Positions 46,190 to 58,716 of a stretch of 64,000 bases of DNA are shown here, piece by piece. Origin of the DNA: Erythrophleum ivorense (taxonomy: Eukaryota; Streptophyta; Magnoliopsida; Fabales; Fabaceae); the NCBI GenBank assembly GCA_026724425.1, contig JAIUCV010000571.1, forward strand, positions 171,501-235,500, given 5' to 3'. The notes beneath the pieces are model-generated. The model was not told the origin of the DNA. It searched no databases and worked only from the letters and a program-made list of their open reading frames with translations. A program made the translations under genes and the position numbers. Every line of letters begins with the position of its first letter. Position 1 is the stretch's first letter.

Positions 46190-49100
46190 ATGATCAAGAC
46201 GGACCCATACTTAGCCAAACATGCGTTAGGTTCTCCGCGGGATTATGAGGACCAACATGTGTGACATGATTCTCATTCGTTGAGAGGAACATCAAAGCTA
46301 CCATCCTGAGAGAAACATAAGTAGTAAGGAGTCCCAATCATAGCTACACAATGTAGAAACATACTTTTAGTGTATGTAATGATCAAGACGGACCAATACT
46401 CATCCAAACATGCATTAGGTTCTCCACGGGACTATCAGGAACAACATGTGTGACATGATTCTCATTCCTTGAGCGGAACATCAAAGCTACCATCCAGAGA
46501 GAAACATAAGTAGTAAGGAGTCCCAATCTTAGCTATATGCCTCCACACAATGTAGAAACATACTTGTAGTGTATGTAATGATCAAGACGGACCCATACTT
46601 AGCCAAACATGCATTAGGTTCTCCACGGGACTATGAGGACCAACATGTGTGACATGATTCTCATTCCTTGAGAGGAACATCAAAGGTACCATCCTGAGAG
46701 AAACATAAGTAGTAGTGAGTCCCAATCTTAGCTCTGTGCCTCCACACAATGTAGAAACATACTTGTAGTGTATGTAATGATCAAGACGGACCCATACTTA
46801 GCCAAACATGCATTAGGTTCTCCACGGGACTATGAGGAGCAACATGTGTGACATGATTCTCATTCCTTGAGAGGAACATCAAATCTACCATCCTGGGAGA
46901 AACATAAGTAGTAAGGAGTCCCAATCTTAGCTATATGCCTCCACACAATGTAGAAACATACTTGTAGTGTATGTAATGATCAAGACGGACCCATACTTAG
47001 CCAAACATGCATTAGGTTCTCCACGGGATTATGAGGAGCAACATGTGTGACATGATTCTCATTCCTTGAGAGGAACATCAAAGCTACCATCCTGAGAGAA
47101 ACATAAGTAGTAAGGAGTCCCAATCATAGCTCTATGCCTCCACACAATGTAGAAACATACTTTTAATGTATGTAATGATCAAGACGGACCAATACTCATC
47201 CAAACATGCATTAGGTTCTCCACGGGACTATCATGAACAACATGTGTGACATGATTCTCATTCCTTGAGCGGAATATCAAAGCTACCATCCAGAGAGAAA
47301 CATAAGTAGTAAGGAGTCCCAATCTTAGCTATATGCCTCCACACAATGTAGAAACATACTTGTAGTGTATGTAATGATCAAGACGGACTCATACTTAGCC
47401 AAACATGCATTAGGTTCTCCACGGGACTATGAGGAGCAACATGTGTGACATGATTCTCATTCCTTGAGAGGAACATCAAAGGTACCATCCTGAGAGAAAC
47501 ATATGTAGTAGTGAGTCCCAATCTTAGCTCTATGCCTCCACACAATGTAGAAACATACTTGTAGTGTATGTAATGATCAAGACGGACCCATACTTAGCCA
47601 AACATGCGTTAGGTTCTCCGCGGGATTATGAGGACCAACATGTGTGACATGATTCTCATTCCTTGAGAGGAACATCAAAGGTACCATCCTGAGAGAAACA
47701 TAAGTAATAGTGAGTCCCAATCTTAGCTATATGCCTCCACAAAATGTAGAAACATACTTGAAGTGCATGTAATGATCAAGACGGACCCATACTTAGCCAA
47801 ACATGCATTAGGTTCTCCACGGGACTATGAGGAGCAACATGTGTGACATGATTCTCATTCCTTGAGAGGAACATCAAAGCTACCATCCTGAGAGAAACAT
47901 AAGTAGTAGTGAGTCCCAATCTTAGCTATATGCCTCCACACAATGTAGAAACATACTTGTAGTGCATGTAATGATCAAGACGGACCCATACTTAGCCAAA
48001 CATGCATTAGGTTCTCCACGGGACTATGAGGAGCAACATGTGTGACATGATTCTCATTCCTTGAGAGGAACATCAAAGCTACCATCCTGGGAGAAACATA
48101 AGTAGTAAGGAGTCCCAATCTTAGCTATATGCCTCCACACAATGTAGAAACATACTTGTAGTGTATGTAATGATCAAGACGGACCCATACTTAGCCAAAC
48201 ATGCGTTAGGTTCTCCGCGGGATTATGAGGACCAACATGTGTGACATGATTCTCATTCCTTGAGAGGAACATCAAAGCTACCATCCTGAGAGAAACATAA
48301 GTAGTAAGGAGTCCCAATCATAGCTCTATGCCTCCACACAATGTAGAAACATACTTTTAGTGTATGTAATGATCAAGACGGACCAATACTCATCCAAACA
48401 TGCATTAGGTTCTCCACGGGACTATCAGGAACAACATGTGTGACATGATTCTCATTCCTTGAGCGGAACATCAAAGCTACCATCCAGAGAGAAACATAAG
48501 TAGTAAGGAGTCCCAATCTTAGCTATATGCCTCCACACAATGTAGAAACATACTTGTAGTGTATGTAATGATCAAGACGGACCCATACTTAGCCAAACAT
48601 GCATTAGGTTCTCCACGGGACTATGAGGACCAACATGTGTGACATGATTCTCATTCCTTGAGAGGAACATCAAAGGTACCATCCTGAGAGAAACATAAGT
48701 AGTAGTGAGTCCCAATCTTAGCTCTGTGCCTCCACACAATGTAGAAACATACTTGTAGTGTATGTAATGATCAAGACGGACCCATACTTAGCCAAACATG
48801 CATTAGGTTCTCCACGGGACTATGAGGAGCAACATGTGTGACATGATTCTCATTCCTTGAGAGGAACATCAAATCTACCATCCTGGGAGAAACATAAGTA
48901 GTAAGGAGTCCCAATCTTAGCTATATGCCTCCACACAATGTAGAAACATACTTGTAGTGTATGTAATGATCAAGACGGACCCATACTTAGCCAAACATGC
49001 ATTAGGTTCTCCACGGGATTATGAGGAGCAACATGTGTGACATGATTCTCATTCCTTGAGAGGAACATCAAAGCTACCATCCTGAGAGAAACATAAGTAG

Positions 49101-50159
49101 TAAGGAGTCCCAATCATAGCTCTATGCCTCCACACAATGTAGAAACATACTTTTAATGTATGTAATGATCAAGACGGACCAATACTCATCCAAACATGCA
49201 TTAGGTTCTCCACGGGACTATCATGAACAACATGTGTGACATGATTCTCATTCCTTGAGCGGAACATCAAAGCTACCATCCAGAGAGAAACATAAGTAGT
49301 AAGGAGTCCCAATCTTAGCTATATGCCTCCACACAATGTAGAAACATACTTGTAGTGTATGTAATGATCAAGACGGACTCATACTTAGCCAAACATGCAT
49401 TAGGTTCTCCACGGGACTATGAGGAGCAACATGTGTGACATGATTCTCATTCCTTGAGAGGAACATCAAAGGTACCATCCTGAGAGAAACATATGTAGTA
49501 GTGAGTCCCAATCTTAGCTCTATGCCTCCACACAATGTAGAAACATACTTGTAGTGTATGTAATGATCAAGACGGACCCATACTTAGCCAAACATGCATT
49601 AGGTTCTCCACGGGACTATGAGGAGCAACATGTGTGACATGATTCTCATTCCTTGAGAGGAACATCAAAGGTACCATCCTGAGAGAAACATAAGTAATAG
49701 TGAGTCCCAATCTTAGCTATATGCCTCCACAAAATGTAGAAACATACTTGAAGTGCATGTAATGATCAAGACGGACCCATACTTAGCCAAACATGCATTA
49801 GGTTCTCCACGGGACTATGAGGAGCAACATGTGTGACATGATTCTCATTCCTTGAGAGGAACATCAAAGCTACCATCCTGGGAGAAACATAAGTAGTAAG
49901 GAGTCCCAATCTTAGCTATATGCCTCCACACAATGTAGAAACATACTTGTAGTGTATGTAATGATCAAGACGGACCCATACTTAGCCAAACATGCATTAG
50001 GTTCTCCACGGGATTATGAGGAGCAACATGTGTGACATGATTCTCATTCCTTGAGAGGAACATCAAAGCTACCATCCTGAGAGAAACATAAGTAGTAAGG
50101 AGTCCCAATCATAGCTCTATGCCTCCACACAATGTAGAAACATACTTTTAGTGTATGTA
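46190..50159 (+). repeat. Ten-monomer block duplication (third pair), one copy with a 10-bp deletion
   Basis: 46190-48169 (1,980 bp) and 48170-50159 (1,990 bp) share atgcgttagg with ccgcggg, aaatctacc (46881 and 48871) and taagtaatag with aaaatgtag (47701 and 49691). Eight of ten monomers match in type. The monomer at 47573 in the first copy also carries atgcgttagg, which its counterpart at 49563 lacks; this points to a local gene-conversion patch. Confidence 0.85.
46340..46350 (+). repeat. Satellite monomer with a 10-bp deletion
   Basis: tagctacacaatg replaces the usual tagctctatgcctccacac..., a loss of ctatgcctcc. The monomer at 46190 is therefore 189 bp. This is the only net length change in about 241 monomers. 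Confidence 0.9.
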
Positions 50160-51751
50160 ATGATCAAGACGGACCAATACTCATCCAAACATGCATTAGG
50201 TTCTCCACGGGACTATCAGGAACAACATGTGTGACATGATTCTCATTCCTTGAGCGGAACATCAAAGCTACCATCCAGAGAGAAACATAAGTAGTAAGGA
50301 GTCCCAATCTTAGCTATATGCCTCCACACAATGTAGAAACATACTTGTAGTGTATGTAATGATCAAGACGGACCCATACTTAGCCAAACATGCATTAGGT
50401 TCTCCACGGGACGATGAGGAGCAACATGTGTGACATGATTCTCATTCCTTGACAGGAACATCAAAGGTACCATCCTGAGAGAAACATAAGTAGTAGTGAG
50501 TCCCAATCTTAGCTCTATGCCTCCACACAATGTAGAAACATACTTGTAGTGTATGTAATGATCAAGACGGACCCATACTTAGCCAAACATGCATTAGGTT
50601 CTCCACGGGACTATGAGGAGCAACATGTGTGACATGATTCTCATTCCTTGAGAGGAACATCAAAGCTACCATCCTGGGAGAAACATAAGTAGTAAGGAGT
50701 CCCAATCTTAGCTATATGCCTCCACACAATGTAGAAACATACTTGTAGTGTATGTAATGATCAAGACGGACCCATACTTAGCCAAACATGCATTAGGTTC
50801 TCCACGGGATTATGAGGAGCAACATGTGTGACATGATTCTCATTCCTTGAGAGGAACATCAAAGCTACCATCCTGAGAGAAACATAAGTAGTAAGGAGTC
50901 CCAATCTTAGCTATATGCCTCCACACAATGTAGAAACATACTTTTAGTGTATGTAATGATCAAGACGGACCAATACTCATCCAAACATGCATTTGGTTCT
51001 CCACGGGACTATCAGGAACAACATGTGTGACATGATTCTCATTCCTTGAGCGGAACATCAAAGCTACCATCCAGAGAGAAACATAAGTAGTAAGGAGTCC
51101 CAATCTTAGCTATATGCCTCCACACAATGTAGAAACATACTTGTAGTGTATGTAATGATCAAGACGGACCCATACTTAGCCAAACATGCATTAGGTTCTC
51201 CACGGGACTATGAGGAGCAACATGTGTGACATGATTCTCATTCCTTGACAGGAACATCAAAGGTACCATCCTGAGAGAAACATAAGTAGTAGTGAGTCCC
51301 AATCTTAGCTCTATGCCTCCACACAATGTAGAAACATACTTGTAGTGTATGTAATGATCAAGACGGACCCATACTTAGCCAAACATGCATTAGGTTCTCC
51401 ACGGGACTATGAGGAGCAACATGTGTGACATGATTCTCATTCCTTGAGAGGAACATCAAAGCTACCATCCTGGGAGAAACATAAGTAGTAAGGAGTCCCA
51501 ATCTTAGCTATATGCCTCCACACAATGTAGAAACATACTTGTAGTGCATGTAATGATCAAGACGGACCCATACTTAGCCAAACATGCATTAGGTTCTCCA
51601 CGGGACTATGAGGAGCAACATGTGTGACATGATTCTCATTCCTTGAGAGGAACATCAAAGGTACCATCCTGAGAGAAACATATGTAGTAGTGAGTCCCAA
51701 TCTTAGCTCTATGCCTCCACACAATGTAGAAACATACTTGTAGTGTATGTA

Positions 51752-54700
51752 ATGATCAAGACGGACCCATACTTAGCCAAACATGCATTAGGTTCTCCAC
51801 GGGACTATGAGGAGCAACATGTGTGACATGATTCTCATTCCTTGAGAGGAACATCAAAGGTACCATCCTGAGAGAAACATAAGTAATAGTGAGTCCCAAT
51901 CTTAGCTATATGCCTCCACACAATGTAGAAACATACTTGAAGTGCATGTAATGATCAAGACGGACCCATACTTAGCCAAACATGCATTAGGTTCTCCACG
52001 GGACTATGAGGAGCAACATGTGTGACATGATTCTCATTCCTTGAGAGGAACATCAAAGCTACCATCCTGGGAGAAACATAAGTAGTAAGGAGTCCCAATC
52101 TTAGCTATATGCCTCCACACAATGTAGAAACATACTTGTAGTGTATGTAATGATCAAGACGGACCCATACTTAGCCAAACATGCATTAGGTTCTCCACGG
52201 GATTATGAGGAGCAACATGTGTGACATGATTCTCATTCCTTGAGAGGAACATCAAAGCTACCATCCTGAGAGAAACATAAGTAGTAAGGAGTCCCAATCA
52301 TAGCTCTATGCCTCCACACAATGTAGAAACATACTTTTAGTGTATGTAATGATCAAGACGGACCAATACTCATCCAAACATGCATTAGGTTCTCCACGGG
52401 ACTATCAGGAACAACATGTGTGACATGATTCTCATTCCTTGAGCGGAACATCAAAGCTACCATCCAGAGAGAAACATAAGTAGTAAGGAGTCCCAATCTT
52501 AGCTATATGCCTCCACACAATGTAGAAACATACTTGTAGTGTATGTAATGATCAAGACGGACCCATACTTAGCCAAACATGCATTAGGTTCTCCACGGGA
52601 CTATGAGGAGCAACATGTGTGACATGATTCTCATTCCTTGACAGGAACATCAAAGGTACCATCCTGAGAGAAACATAAGTAGTAGTGAGTCCCAATCTTA
52701 GCTCTATGCCTCCACACAATGTAGAAACATACTTGTAGTGTATGTAATGATCAAGACGGACCCATACTTAGCCAAACATGCATTAGGTTCTCCACGGGAC
52801 TATGAGGAGCAACATGTGTGACATGATTCTCATTCCTTGAGAGGAACATCAAAGCTACCATCCTGGGAGAAACATAAGTAGTAAGGAGTCCCAATCTTAG
52901 CTATATGCCTCCACACAATGTAGAAACATACTTGTAGTGCATGTAATGATCAAGACGGACCCATACTTAGCCAAACATGCATTAGGTTCTCCACGGGACT
53001 ATGAGGAGCAACATGTGTGACATGATTCTCATTCCTTGAGAGGAACATCAAAGGTACCATCCTGAGAGAAACATATGTAGTAGTGAGTCCCAATCTTAGC
53101 TCTATGCCTCCACACAATGTAGAAACATACTTGTAGTGTATGTAATGATCAAGACGGACCCATACTTAGCCAAACATGCATTAGGTTCTCCACGGGACTA
53201 TGTGGAGCAACATGTGTGACATGATTCTCATTCCTTGAGAGGAACATCAAAGGTACCATCCTGAGAGAAACATAAGTAATAGTGAGTCCCAATCTTAGCT
53301 ATATGCCTCCACACAATGTAGAAACATACTTGAAGTGCATGTAATGATCAAGACGGACCCATACTTAGCCAAACATGCATTAGGTTCTCCACGGGACTAT
53401 GAGGAGCAACATGTGTGACATGATTCTCATTCCTTGAGAGGAACATCAAAGCTACCATCCTGGGAGAAACATATGTAGTAAGGAGTCCCAATCTTAGCTA
53501 TATGCCTCCACACAATGTAGAAACATACTTGTAGTGTATGTAATGATCAAGACGGACCCATACTTAGCCAAACATGCATTAGGTTCTCCACGGGATTATG
53601 AGGAGCAACATGTGTGACATGATTCTCATTCCTTGAGAGGAACATCAAAGCTACCATCCTGAGAGAAACATAAGTAGTAAGGAGTCCCAATCATAGCTCT
53701 ATGCCTCCACACAATGTAGAAACATACTTTTAGTGTATGTAATGATCAAGACGGACCAATACTCATCCAAACATGCATTAGGTTCTCCACGGGACTATCA
53801 GGAACAACATGTGTGACATGATTCTCATTCCTTGAGCGGAACATCAAAGCTACCATCCAGAGAGAAACATAAGTAGTAAGGAGTCCCAATCTTAGCTATA
53901 TGCCTCCACACAATGTAGAAACATACTTGTAGTGTATGTAATGATCAAGACGGACCCATACTTAGCCAAACATGCATTAGGTTCTCCACGGGACGATGAG
54001 GAGCAACATGTGTGACATGATTCTCATTCCTTGACAGGAACATCAAAGGTACCATCCTGAGAGAAACATAAGTAGTAGTGAGTCCCAATCTTAGCTCTAT
54101 GCCTCCACACAATGTAGAAACATACTTGTAGTGTATGTAATGATCAAGACGGACCCATACTTAGCCAAACATGCATTAGGTTCTCCACGGGACTATGAGG
54201 AGCAACATGTGTGACATGATTCTCATTCCTTGAGAGGAACATCAAAGCTACCATCCTGGGAGAAACATAAGTAGTAAGGAGTCCCAATCTTAGCTATATG
54301 CCTCCACACAATGTAGAAACATACTTGTAGTGCATGTAATGATCAAGACGGACCCATACTTAGCCAAACATGCATTAGGTTCTCCACGGGACTATGAGGA
54401 GCAACATGTGTGACATGATTCTCATTCCTTGAGAGGAACATCAAAGGTACCATCCTGAGAGAAACATATGTAGTAGTGAGTCCCAATCTTAGCTCTATGC
54501 CTCCACACAATGTAGAAACATACTTGTAGTGTATGTAATGATCAAGACGGACCCATACTTAGCCAAACATGCATTAGGTTCTCCACGGGACTATGTGGAG
54601 CAACATGTGTGACATGATTCTCATTCCTTGAGAGGAACATCAAAGGTACCATCCTGAGAGAAACATAAGTAATAGTGAGTCCCAATCTTAGCTATATGCC

Positions 54701-55731
54701 TCCACACAATGTAGAAACATACTTGAAGTGCATGTAATGATCAAGACGGACCCATACTTAGCCAAACATGCATTAGGTTCTCCACGGGACTATGAGGAGC
54801 AACATGTGTGACATGATTCTCATTCCTTGAGAGGAACATCAAAGCTACCATCCTGGGAGAAACATATGTAGTAAGGAGTCCCAATCTTAGCTATATGCCT
54901 CCACACAATGTAGAAACATACTTGTAGTGTATGTAATGATCAAGACGGACCCATACTTAGCCAAACATGCATTAGGTTCTCCACGGGATTATGAGGAGCA
55001 ACATGTGTGACATGATTCTCATTCCTTGAGAGGAACATCAAAGCTACCATCCTGAGAGAAACATAAGTAGTAAGGAGTCCCAATCATAGCTCTATGCCTC
55101 CACACAATGTAGAAACATACTTTTAGTGTATGTAATGATCAAGACGGACCAATACTCATCCAAACATGCATTAGGTTCTCCACGGGACTATCAGGAACAA
55201 CATGTGTGACATGATTCTCATTCCTTGAGCGGAACATCAAAGCTACCATCCAGAGAGAAACATAAGTAGTAAGGAGTCCCAATCTTAGCTATATGCCTCC
55301 ACACAATGTAGAAACATACTTGTAGTGTATGTAATGATCAAGACGGACCCATACTTAGCCAAACATGCATTAGGTTCTCCACGGGACGATGAGGAGCAAC
55401 ATGTGTGACATGATTCTCATTCCTTGACAGGAACATCAAAGGTACCATCCTGAGAGAAACATAAGTAGTAGTGAGTCCCAATCTTAGCTCTATGCCTCCA
55501 CACAATGTAGAAACATACTTGTAGTGTATGTAATGATCAAGACGGACCCATACTTAGCCAAACATGCATTAGGTTCTCCACGGGACTATGAGGAGCAACA
55601 TGTGTGACATGATTCTCATTCCTTGAGAGGAACATCAAAGCTACCATCCTGGGAGAAACATAAGTAGTAAGGAGTCCCAATCTTAGCTATATGCCTCCAC
55701 ACAATGTAGAAACATACTTGTAGTGTATGTA
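51752..55731 (+). repeat. Seven-monomer (1,393-bp) higher-order repeat, three copies
   Basis: Units start at 51752, 53145 and 54538. The aagtaatag marker is at 51881, 53274 and 54667, each 1,393 bp apart. The second and third share actatgtggag and a monomer with aaacatatgtagtaagg, so they are the closest pair. An earlier related unit beginning at 49563 is 11 monomers long because it contains four extra monomers (about 50,757-51,552). Those monomers also recur 25 monomers later, from 55732. Confidence 0.85.
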
Positions 55732-56129
55732 ATGATCAAGACGGACCCATACTTAGCCAAACATGCATTAGGTTCTCCACGGGATTATGAGGAGCAACAT
55801 GTGTGACATGATTCTCATTCCTTGAGAGGAACATCAAAGCTACCATCCTGAGAGAAACATAAGTAGTAAGGAGTCCCAATCTTAGCTATATGCCTCCACA
55901 CAATGTAGAAACATACTTTTAGTGTATGTAATGATCAAGACGGACCAATACTCATCCAAACATGCATTTGGTTCTCCACGGGACTATCAGGAACAACATG
56001 TGTGACATGATTCTCATTCCTTGAGCGGAACATCAAAGCTACCATCCAGAGAGAAACATAAGTAGTAAGGAGTCCCAATCTTAGCTATATGCCTCCACAC
56101 AATGTAGAAACATACTTGTAGTGTATGTA

Positions 56130-58190
56130 ATGATCAAGACGGACCCATACTTAGCCAAACATGCATTAGGTTCTCCACGGGACTATGAGGAGCAACATGT
56201 GTGACATGATTCTCATTCCTTGACAGGAACATCAAAGGTACCATCCTGAGAGAAACATAAGTAGTAGTGAGTCCCAATCTTAGCTCTATGCCTCCACACA
56301 ATGTAGAAACATACTTGTAGTGTATGTAATGATCAAGACGGACCCATACTTAGCCAAACATGCATTAGGTTCTCCACGGGACTATGAGGAGCAACATGTG
56401 TGACATGATTCTCATTCCTTGAGAGGAACATCAAAGCTACCATCCTGGGAGAAACATAAGTAGTAAGGAGTCCCAATCTTAGCTATATGCCTCCACACAA
56501 TGTAGAAACATACTTGTAGTGTATGTAATGATCAAGACGGACCCATACTTAGACAAACATGCATTAGGTTCTCCACGGGATTATGAGGAGCAACATGTGT
56601 GACATAATTCTCATTCCTTGAGAGGAACATCGAAGCTACCATCCTGAGAGAAACATAAGTAGTAAGGAGTCCCAATCATAGCTCGATGCCTCCACACAAT
56701 GTAGAAACATACTTTTAGTGTATGTAATGATCAAGACGGACCAATACTCATCCAAACATGCATTAGGTTCTCCACGGGACTATCAGGAACAACATGTGTG
56801 ACATGATTCTCATTCCTTGAGCGGAACATCAAAGCTACCATCCAGAGAGAAACATAAGTAGTAAGGAGTCCCAATCTTAGCTATATGCCTCCACACAATG
56901 TATAAACATACTTGTAGTGCATGTAATGATCAAGACGGACCCATACTTAGCCAAACATGCATTAGGTTCTCCACAGGACTATGAGGAGCAACATGTGTGA
57001 CATGATTCTCATTCCTTGAGAGGAACATCAAAGGTACCATCCTGAGAGAAACATATGTAGTAGTGAGTCCCAATCTTAGCTCTATGCCTCCACACAATGT
57101 AGAAACATACTTGTAGTGTATGTAATGATCAAGACGGACCCATACTTTGCCAAACATGCATTAGGTTCTCCACGGGACTATGAGGAGCAACATGTGTGAC
57201 ATGATTCTCATTCCTTGAGAGGAACATCAAAGCTACCATCCTAGGAGAAACATAAGTAGTAAGGAGTCCCAATCTTAGCTATATGCCTCCACACAATGTA
57301 GAAACATACTTGTAGTGTATGTAATGATCAAGACGGACCCATACTTAGCCAAACATGCATTAGGTTCTCCACGGGACTATGAGGAGCAACATGTGTGACA
57401 TGATTCTCATTCCTTGAGAGGAACATCAAAGCTACCATCCTGAGAGAAACATAAGTAGTAAGGAGTCCCAATCATAGCTCTATGCCTCCACACAATGTAG
57501 AAACATACTTTTAGTGTATGTAATGATCAAGACGGACCAATACTCATCCAAACATGCATTAGGTTCTCCACGGGACTATCAGGAACAACATGTGTGACAT
57601 GATTCTCATTCCTTGAGCGGAACATCAAAGCTACCATCCAGAGAGAAACATAAGTAGTAAGGAGTCCCAATCTTAGCTATATGCCTCCACACAATGTAGA
57701 AACATACTTGTAGTGCATGTAATGATCAAGACGGACCCATACTTAGCCAAACATGCATTAGGTTCTCCACGGGACTATGAGGAGCAACATGTGTGACATG
57801 ATTCTCATTCCTTGAGAAGAACATGAAAGCTACCATCCTAGGAGAAACATAAGTAGTAAGGAGTCCCAATCTTAGCTATATGCCTCCACACAATGTAGAA
57901 ACATACTTGTAGTGTATGTAATGATCAAGACGGACCCATACTTAGCCAAACATGCATTAGGTTCTCCACGGGACTATGAGGAGCAGCATGTGTGACATGA
58001 TTCTCATTCCTTGAGAGGAACATCAAAGGTACCATCCTGAGAGAAACATAAGTAGTAGTGAGTCCCAATCTTAGCTATATGCCTCCACACAATGTAGAAA
58101 CATACTTGTAGTGCATGTAATGATCAAGACGGACCCATACTTAGCCAAACATGCATTAGGTTCTCCACGGGACTATGAGGAGCAACATGT
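56130..58190 (+). repeat. Segment duplicated from about 43,800-45,860, 62 monomers away
   Basis: Private markers shared by the two segments are gacataattc, catcgaagc, agctcgatgcc, atgtataaac and catactttgcc. The offset is 12,328 bp, which is 62 monomers less the 10-bp deletion lying between them. Each copy has its own later changes, for example ctcaacggg near 44,641 and ccacagg near 56,971. Confidence 0.8.
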
Positions 58191-58716
58191 GTGACATGAT
58201 TCTCATTCCTTGAGAGAAACATCAAAGCTACCATCCTGAGAGAAACATAAGTCGTAAAGAGTCCCAATCGTAGCTCTATGCCTCCACACAATGTAGAAAC
58301 ATACTTGTAGTGTATGTTATGATCAAGACGGACCCATACTTAGCCAAACATGCATTAGGTTCTCCACGGGACTATGAGGAGCAACATGTGTGACATGATT
58401 CTAATTCCTTGAGAGGAACATCAAAGCTACCATCCTGAGAGAAACTTAAGTAGTAAGGAGTCCCAATCGTAGCTCTATGCCTCCACACAATGTAGAAACA
58501 TACTTGTAGTGTATGTAATGATCAAGACGGACCCATACTTAGCCAAACATGCATTAGGTTCTCCACGGGACTATGAGGAGCAACATGTGTGACATGATTC
58601 TAATTCCTTGAGAGGAACATCAAAGCTACCATCCTGAGAGAAACTTAAGTAGTAAGGAGTCCCAATCGTAGCTCTATGCCTCCACACAATGTAGAAACAT
58701 ACTTGTAGTGTATGTA

